Assembly (NCBI GenBank): GCA_002471845.1
Contig: DKQT01000014.1
Coordinates: 1-64,000, forward strand
Length of the DNA: 64,000 nucleotides
Direction: 5' to 3'
Origin: Fidelibacterota bacterium UBA7301
GTDB lineage: Bacteria > Fidelibacterota > Marinisomatia > Marinisomatales > TCS55
A program made the translations under genes and the position numbers. Under the pieces are notes generated by a model, which worked only from the letters and a program-made list of their open reading frames with translations, was not told where the DNA came from and made no database searches. Shown here one piece after another: positions 59,542 to 64,000 of this stretch; position 1 is the stretch's first letter, and each line of letters opens with the position of its first letter.

Positions 59542-60737
59542 TTTTTCAGTGTGTTGAACCAGCCCAAGGCGCCGGCATAGGCAATAAATACAGAACTGTC
59601 ATGGGTGCCACCGGGGATGGTGATCAATTCAATGTTGGCCCCGTTTGCTTTTAGGCTGTCCCGCGCAATTACCGAATTATTATATCCAACGGTGCTATCA
59701 TTTTCACCGTGGAATAATTTTATGGGAGCTTTCGGAGACCAGCTAACAAGACTGTTTTTTGCAAAGACATTTTTTAATTCCTGTTCCCCATCACCCAAGT
59801 AGTCCGAAAGAAATTTCGCGGTGAATAAATCTTTAATTGTAGTGGTCAGTTCTTTATTGGCTTCACTGATAGTTTTTGACCCATCCATCAAATTAAGGAT
59901 TTTCTCCGCATAGGGGCTTTGGAAAAGATCACTAGCTGGGCGATTTAGATTTTCAATTGCATTATAAGACATATAGGTGAATGACGTATAACCGGGCTGC
60001 GGGTAGGTTTCCCTGCTTAATATTCTGGTTGAAGAATAACGCATATCATAAGGGCCTGCCATGGGCGTTGAGGCAGTGACTGTAAATTCAGTGGCATATT
60101 TTTCTTCGATCAGTTTATGGGTAGCCATTGCAACGTATCCACCCTCAGAATATCCAGCCAAGAATAATTGTCCGGTTTCATTTACATCATTGTCGCAGAG
60201 CCAGTTTTTTGTGGCTCGAATTTTATCCAACACTGCTTCAGCGACAAAGGCATGTACGTAGGGATGGACGACATCATTTGAAATGCCCAATCCTAAAAGA
60301 TCCGGAGATGAACCGATATATCCTACGGAAGCCACAAACATGGCATCAAAACCACGAAGTGGTGTGATGGAAGCTACGTTGGATCGTTTTGATTCGGTAC
60401 CATGCTGCCCGGAATAAATAGGATATGATTTTCCCGAATGATCTTCGTCAGGGACATAAATAGCACCGGAAGCCTGCCGGGGCTCTCCGTTCCAATCTAC
60501 TGTTTCATATACGATACTGTATACTTTTATACCCGTAACAGGGGTAACACCAATATCTAAGTTGTTTTCTTTAATGAAGTCTTCAAGAAAATCAATACCG
60601 ATACTACCGAATGGTAGTACAGATATGATATGCCCTCGCCCTGATTCAGCCGTGGCGCAGTCCTCTGTTTTTGTCCCTTCGCACCCGATAAGGAGCAAGA
60701 GGAGCAATAGGATGAATAATCTGGAAAATGACTTCAT
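59538..60737 (-). CDS. Lipase-like alpha/beta hydrolase lipoprotein
   Basis: A 399-residue protein with signal and lipobox LLIGC (Cys19), so likely a surface or periplasmic lipoprotein. The fold is that of secretory-lipase-like alpha/beta hydrolases: SGQHGTESKRSNVASITPL near 103-120, nucleophile elbow LAGYSEGGYVAMATHKL near 188-204, FHGENDSTVGYNNSV near 341 with the catalytic Asp, and IPGGTHDSSVFIAY near 375 with the catalytic His. It would cleave esters of unknown type, perhaps cell-envelope lipids or nutrients. Its four-base overlap with cdd is an odd pairing with nucleoside salvage. Confidence 0.85.
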   Translation of the reverse strand: MKSFSRLFILLLLLLLIGCEGTKTEDCATAESGRGHIISVLPFGSIGIDFLEDFIKENNLDIGVTPVTGIKVYSIVYETVDWNGEPRQASGAIYVPDEDHSGKSYPIYSGQHGTESKRSNVASITPLRGFDAMFVASVGYIGSSPDLLGLGISNDVVHPYVHAFVAEAVLDKIRATKNWLCDNDVNETGQLFLAGYSEGGYVAMATHKLIEEKYATEFTVTASTPMAGPYDMRYSSTRILSRETYPQPGYTSFTYMSYNAIENLNRPASDLFQSPYAEKILNLMDGSKTISEANKELTTTIKDLFTAKFLSDYLGDGEQELKNVFAKNSLVSWSPKAPIKLFHGENDSTVGYNNSVIARDSLKANGANIELITIPGGTHDSSVFIAYAGALGWFNTLKK

Positions 60738-60752
60738 TTGGAATCCCCGTAT

Positions 60753-61409
60753 TTAATATTCGAACTTAACAAGTTTAAAGGCTTGATGTAGCATAATGCC
60801 AGTAATAAATCCGCCCACATGTGCGAACCATGCCACACCGCCAGTAGTGTCTAAACCCAGTGTTCCCATCCCATTGGTGAGTTGATTAAAAAACCAGAAT
60901 CCCAACACAATGCTGGCGGGAATACGAACGGTTGTGAAAAATATAATAATAAAAATAAACACATGTACCCTGGCGTGGGGAAAGCGAATCATATAGAGTC
61001 CTAGCACACCCGCGATTGCACCGGAAGCCCCTACCATAGGGATCTCAGAACCGGGATTCATAAGGACTTGGCAGAGGGTCGCGGCCACGCCACACAAAAT
61101 ATAGAAAAAAGCGAATTTCACGTGGCCCAATGTACTTTCTACATTATCCCCAAATAACCAAAGGAACCACATATTCCCCAGGATATGTGCAATGCCACCA
61201 TGAAGGAACATGGAAGTAAACATAGTAAGGATGGAAAATTCTGCCGGGATCAATCCGAAAGTGTAAATGAAGATCGCTTCAGCTTCCGGGTCTTTCATTC
61301 CCATACTGAATTGAAATAGGAATATGAATACATTGATGGCGATCAACCCATAGGTCACGTAGGGAATAAGCACTCTTGGATTGTCATCTTTGTAAGGGAA
61401 AAACATCAA
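60753..61409 (-). CDS. Rhomboid-family intramembrane serine protease
   Basis: A 218-residue rhomboid with six predicted membrane helices. PEAEAIFIYTFGLIPAEFSILTMFTSMFLHGGIAHILGNMWFLWLFGDNVE near 36-85 has the HxxxN/His-rich membrane block, VGASGAIAGVLGLYM near 119-133 has the catalytic Ser (GASG), and WFAHVGGFITGIM near 196-208 the catalytic His (AHxGG). It cleaves membrane proteins of unknown identity. It overlaps the upstream M23 peptidase gene by four bases and lies 15 bases before the lipase-like gene. Confidence 0.94.
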   Translation of the reverse strand: MMFFPYKDDNPRVLIPYVTYGLIAINVFIFLFQFSMGMKDPEAEAIFIYTFGLIPAEFSILTMFTSMFLHGGIAHILGNMWFLWLFGDNVESTLGHVKFAFFYILCGVAATLCQVLMNPGSEIPMVGASGAIAGVLGLYMIRFPHARVHVFIFIIIFFTTVRIPASIVLGFWFFNQLTNGMGTLGLDTTGGVAWFAHVGGFITGIMLHQAFKLVKFEY

Positions 61410-63649
61410 TACACCTTGAACTCAATGTTTCGGGATGTTTCATTTCCGGCGCGATCCCGTACCTTGAATTGAATAGTGTGGGTACCGATAGGCAGTGGCC
61501 GCTCCATTTCGTAGTAAATAGTTTTGGATTTGGGTTGGTAGGCATAGAACAAGGAAGTGTTATCCAATTTCAATTCAAATGAATCTTCCTCCGGTTCGAA
61601 CCCGGAAAGCGCATCATCAATTATTATTTTGAACTGATTTAATTCCAGAGATGGATAATTACCATTGTGTCCTGGATGCATAGACTTGATCATTGGTGGC
61701 GTCACATCCTCGATAATGGCAATCGCATCCAGATGTTTTACTTCTCCTGTGAGAACCTGCCGATCGTTATTGTTCTCTGTAGGAATAAATGACCAGCCTT
61801 CTTTTTGGTCGTAGTAATACAGGTGAATTTTGTCCCGATCCTTGAGTTTGGTCGGATACCGAATGCCGATATTTACCGGTTTTAATAAGGGCCGTTCAAA
61901 AGGCTGAAGTTGGTAAACACGGGAGAGTAAATTACCGTTTTTTATAGGAGCATGTTTATGAACCGCTTCGATCCACATGAGGGTTGGACTGGTGATAGAT
62001 GGCTTTTTGGTGCGGATGGAACAAAAGCTATCCTTGGAAACAGCGGTGACGGATATGCCGGGCATGGCTACTGTATAGGGGAAGTCAAAGCGGACCTGTC
62101 GCTCGATGGACCTCTTCAGGATCACCTCGATCTGATCTACATTGTCAAACATAAGGGGATCGATGGGTTGGGTCAAATAAACCGATGGTTGGATCTGATT
62201 CAAAGGAATGGTCTCATACTGGTATTCTCCCTTTAATCTCAGGGAAAGGTTTACATCTACCACCTGTTCCGGCTGAACCTGCACGTAAACCCCGGCATCG
62301 GTGTGGGAAATATCCATATTAACATTCACGCTTAGATGGTCTCCGGTGTGTTTTTCGCCGACCCAATGTGCTGGTATGGATCGCGTTCCCAATTTATTTT
62401 GTGCAATGAACTGCAGCGCTTTTCGCTCCACTTGTTTTTTGGGGACGGTGATGATTCGCCCTGCTTCGATGGATTCTGAAGACTGGATAACGACCTGTTC
62501 ATCGGCGAAACCGTAGGGGGTAAAGGAATAAACGATCACTGATTCTATGGGGAGGGTAATACTTTTGGGCTGAATTAGGAATGAGAGAAGTTCGTCTGTT
62601 TCACCGAGCTTTTCTAAAACCACTTCAAACGGCGCCATATTAAATACTGTACCATGGACTGTTCTTGTATTCTTAAGTACATCCATGACAAGAATTTCTA
62701 TATCGTGATATCCAGGTGTAAGGTTCAAAATGCCACTGGTTGAATCGTCATGGATTGGTACCATGGGATCAGTATCATTGCGGTAAAGTTTTATAAAATC
62801 GCCCAAATTTAATCGGGAGTTACGGTAATCCCTGATATAGTTTGCTGTGGTAAGCCAGTTGTAATCCAGCCGGTCAAACTGAAGGGTATGATGTAATTTT
62901 TCATCAATATACACCTCAACCCGGTGAAGTTGATAAATATTATTGGCTCCTTGCCGTTTATCAAATGCTTTGATCGACAGCCCCAAGCTACCAGAAATAT
63001 TGATTGTATCAGGGAAATTGTATTCACCTTTCTTATCCCGAAAAAGGGGGAAGTTCTGGGGCAATTGATTCCCGTTGACCCAACTTTCACTATTGAGTGG
63101 TGTGAGTGATATTTCTTCAGCAATGGGAGCTAATCGGTCGGCTTGGGATAATCCACTGGTGAGGGGGTTCAGTGGTTGGCCAAAGGGATTGCGAATTTCG
63201 ATATGAAGGTGAGGCCCGAATGAAAACCCAGTATTTCCGGAATAAGCAATTACATCTCCTTTTTCAAATCGAAATTCTTCCGGTGATGGAAAAATATTGG
63301 TTATATAAGATTCCCCTGTTTTCTGTGCTTCTTCCAGGCGATCTTCAAGTCGAGGGCTGAATTTACTTAAATGAGCATAAACGGAAGTTTGACCATCATC
63401 CATGGTGAGGTAAAGGGCACGGCCAAACCCGGAATAATTGGTAACTATCCGTGAAATATGTCCGTCTGAAACAGCAAAGACTGGATGACCAATCACGCCG
63501 CCGGTTTTGATATCCAAACCTAAATGATAACCCGTTGTACGGAATTCGCCAAAATTGGATGAGAGATGTTTACCTACATCTGTTGGCCAAGTATAGTCCT
63601 GAGCCAGAATAGATGAAATGGTAAGTATTAAAACGGTGAGAAGTTTCAT
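61406..63649 (-). CDS. Secreted M23 (LytM) peptidase with large beta-rich tail
   Basis: A 747-residue protein with a signal peptide (LLTVLILTISSILAQ, residues 3-17). Near residues 25-160 lies an M23 domain: SSNFGEFRTTGYHLGLDIKT with zinc His/Asp, VYAHLSKFSP and GPHLHIEIRNPFGQP with the second His pair. The remaining 580 residues are beta-rich and end with YEMERPLPIGTHTIQFKVRDRAGNETSRNIEFKVY, a Big/Ig-like domain with the typical DRAGN turn. It may cut peptidoglycan cross-links or act as an envelope-remodelling scaffold. An in-frame ATG 27 bases upstream exists, but the one used starts the signal peptide. It overlaps the rhomboid gene. Confidence 0.88.
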   Translation of the reverse strand: MKLLTVLILTISSILAQDYTWPTDVGKHLSSNFGEFRTTGYHLGLDIKTGGVIGHPVFAVSDGHISRIVTNYSGFGRALYLTMDDGQTSVYAHLSKFSPRLEDRLEEAQKTGESYITNIFPSPEEFRFEKGDVIAYSGNTGFSFGPHLHIEIRNPFGQPLNPLTSGLSQADRLAPIAEEISLTPLNSESWVNGNQLPQNFPLFRDKKGEYNFPDTINISGSLGLSIKAFDKRQGANNIYQLHRVEVYIDEKLHHTLQFDRLDYNWLTTANYIRDYRNSRLNLGDFIKLYRNDTDPMVPIHDDSTSGILNLTPGYHDIEILVMDVLKNTRTVHGTVFNMAPFEVVLEKLGETDELLSFLIQPKSITLPIESVIVYSFTPYGFADEQVVIQSSESIEAGRIITVPKKQVERKALQFIAQNKLGTRSIPAHWVGEKHTGDHLSVNVNMDISHTDAGVYVQVQPEQVVDVNLSLRLKGEYQYETIPLNQIQPSVYLTQPIDPLMFDNVDQIEVILKRSIERQVRFDFPYTVAMPGISVTAVSKDSFCSIRTKKPSITSPTLMWIEAVHKHAPIKNGNLLSRVYQLQPFERPLLKPVNIGIRYPTKLKDRDKIHLYYYDQKEGWSFIPTENNNDRQVLTGEVKHLDAIAIIEDVTPPMIKSMHPGHNGNYPSLELNQFKIIIDDALSGFEPEEDSFELKLDNTSLFYAYQPKSKTIYYEMERPLPIGTHTIQFKVRDRAGNETSRNIEFKVY

Positions 63650-63715
63650 AAGATAAATTGCTGACAAGGCTGTCAATTTATCCCATATAGAGGATTTAAA
63701 AACAGAAGATTGGCA

Positions 63716-63751
63716 ATAAAAAAGGCCCGCCCCGATTTCGAGACAGGCCTT
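63716..63751 (-). terminator. Terminator of the leftward end gene
   Basis: Read on the minus strand, AAGGCCTGTCTC pairs (with G-T pairs) with GGGGCGGGCCTT around a GAAATC loop, a 12-bp stem, followed by TTTTTAT. It lies about 30 bases after the stop of the coiled-coil gene at the window edge. Confidence 0.85.
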
Positions 63752-63779
63752 GATGAAGACTCAATAAATAAGTGGAGGC

Positions 63780-64000
63780 TTATGATTTTTTGAGTTTTCT
63801 GATTTCCTTTCGGAGTTCTTTCAATTCTTTTTTTAGCTCATCCATTTCATCCCGGAGATTGTCATTGTATCGGGGCCCCGCCATACGGAACTTATATTCC
63901 TTATGGAGCTTTTCACCGGATTTCCTCAATTTTTCGGTTTTTTCCTTTAGATGATTGGCATGTTTTTTCAGATGTTCTTCATCTATCTCAAAGTTGCCGC
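63780..64000 (-). CDS. Coiled-coil protein, C-terminal part
   Basis: The gene enters from beyond base 64000 and ends at the TAA at 63780-63782; about 73 codons are visible. The chain is rich in Lys, Glu and Leu with heptad spacing (EEHLKKHANHLKEKTEKLRKSGEKLHKEYK, then DELKKELKELRKEIRKLKK), so it is a coiled coil. The middle has MAGPRYNDNLRDEMD. No function can be read from this end. A strong terminator follows. Confidence 0.7.
   Translation of the reverse strand, partial: GNFEIDEEHLKKHANHLKEKTEKLRKSGEKLHKEYKFRMAGPRYNDNLRDEMDELKKELKELRKEIRKLKKS

Noticed and set aside
61595..61615. GGTTCGAACCC, a tRNA T-loop-like string
   Set aside because: It lies inside the M23 peptidase gene and no acceptor or anticodon stem surrounds it.
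63772..63954. A rightward Ser/Phe-rich open frame at the window end
   Set aside because: It is the antisense shadow of the Lys/Glu-rich coiled-coil gene that reads leftward to 63780.

Overview
This 64 kb window looks like chromosomal DNA from a diderm, LPS-making bacterium of the Fibrobacterota-Chlorobiota-Bacteroidota (FCB) group. My best guess is Candidatus Marinimicrobia (SAR406/Neomarinimicrobiota) or a close relative. The clues are a fused lpxC-fabZ gene next to lpxD and lpxA, a BamA with a basic Trp-rich insert between POTRA domains, PorV-like barrel proteins, acidic tails on ribosomal proteins S6 and L25, and moderate G+C. Taxonomy is inferred from protein content only; there is no rRNA gene in the window. 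Coding density is very high, and 1-4 nt gene overlaps are common.

Layout. 1-5.5 kb: a partial SDR, then leftward genes for a TPR lipoprotein, two transporters, a secreted serpin, a truncated cyclic-nucleotide-binding domain and a YqgE-like protein. 5.6-25.8 kb: a long rightward housekeeping run of uvrA, a divergent transketolase-like enzyme, ruvB, queA, ispD-ispF-ispE (MEP isoprenoid pathway), tRNA-Gln, prs, rplY, pth, a membrane pyrophosphatase, rpsF-rpsR-rplI, an LtaS-like sulfatase-fold protein, priA and a barrel protein. 25.9-29.4 kb: a nitrogen module of an AsnC/Lrp regulator, Amt, a variant P-II protein and a eukaryotic-type (GSII) glutamine synthetase. 29.4-35.6 kb: accessory genes, namely a cytochrome c/copper-monooxygenase-like fusion lipoprotein, a family I.5-like lipase, csaA, a MarR regulator with a clear operator, mutY, plsC, a small membrane protein and a TlpA-like thioredoxin. 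35.6-40.2 kb: an FGGY kinase, two divergent ferredoxins, a cysteine-free Mrp ATPase, an orphan membrane protein and a zinc-ribbon membrane protein.

40.2-50.3 kb is an envelope-biogenesis run: uppS, bamA, ompH/skp, lpxD, lpxC-fabZ, lpxA, a barrel protein, dxr and rseP. It couples undecaprenyl and isoprenoid supply, lipid A synthesis and outer-membrane protein assembly. 50.3-52.5 kb runs leftward: DUF3108 protein, a Sua5/YrdC protein and a late lipid A acyltransferase. 52.5-55.4 kb is a rightward nfeD-floA-third-gene membrane-domain operon. 55.5-64 kb runs leftward: coaE, adk, a nucleoside-salvage set (CNT transporter, tdk, udk, cdd), a lipase-like lipoprotein, a rhomboid protease, a secreted M23 peptidase and the end of a coiled-coil gene.

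The most notable points are: lpxA has no ATG/GTG/TTG start anywhere in its plausible 5' region; a perfect 9-3-9 palindrome covers the marR start codon and a weaker copy covers the mutY start codon; the haem/copper fusion lipoprotein appears to lack one copper ligand; Mrp has no cysteine at all; a zinc ribbon is split by a membrane hairpin; and the P-II protein has changed ligand-site residues. I see no CRISPR array, prophage or intact insertion sequence. All functions are read from motifs without database searches.
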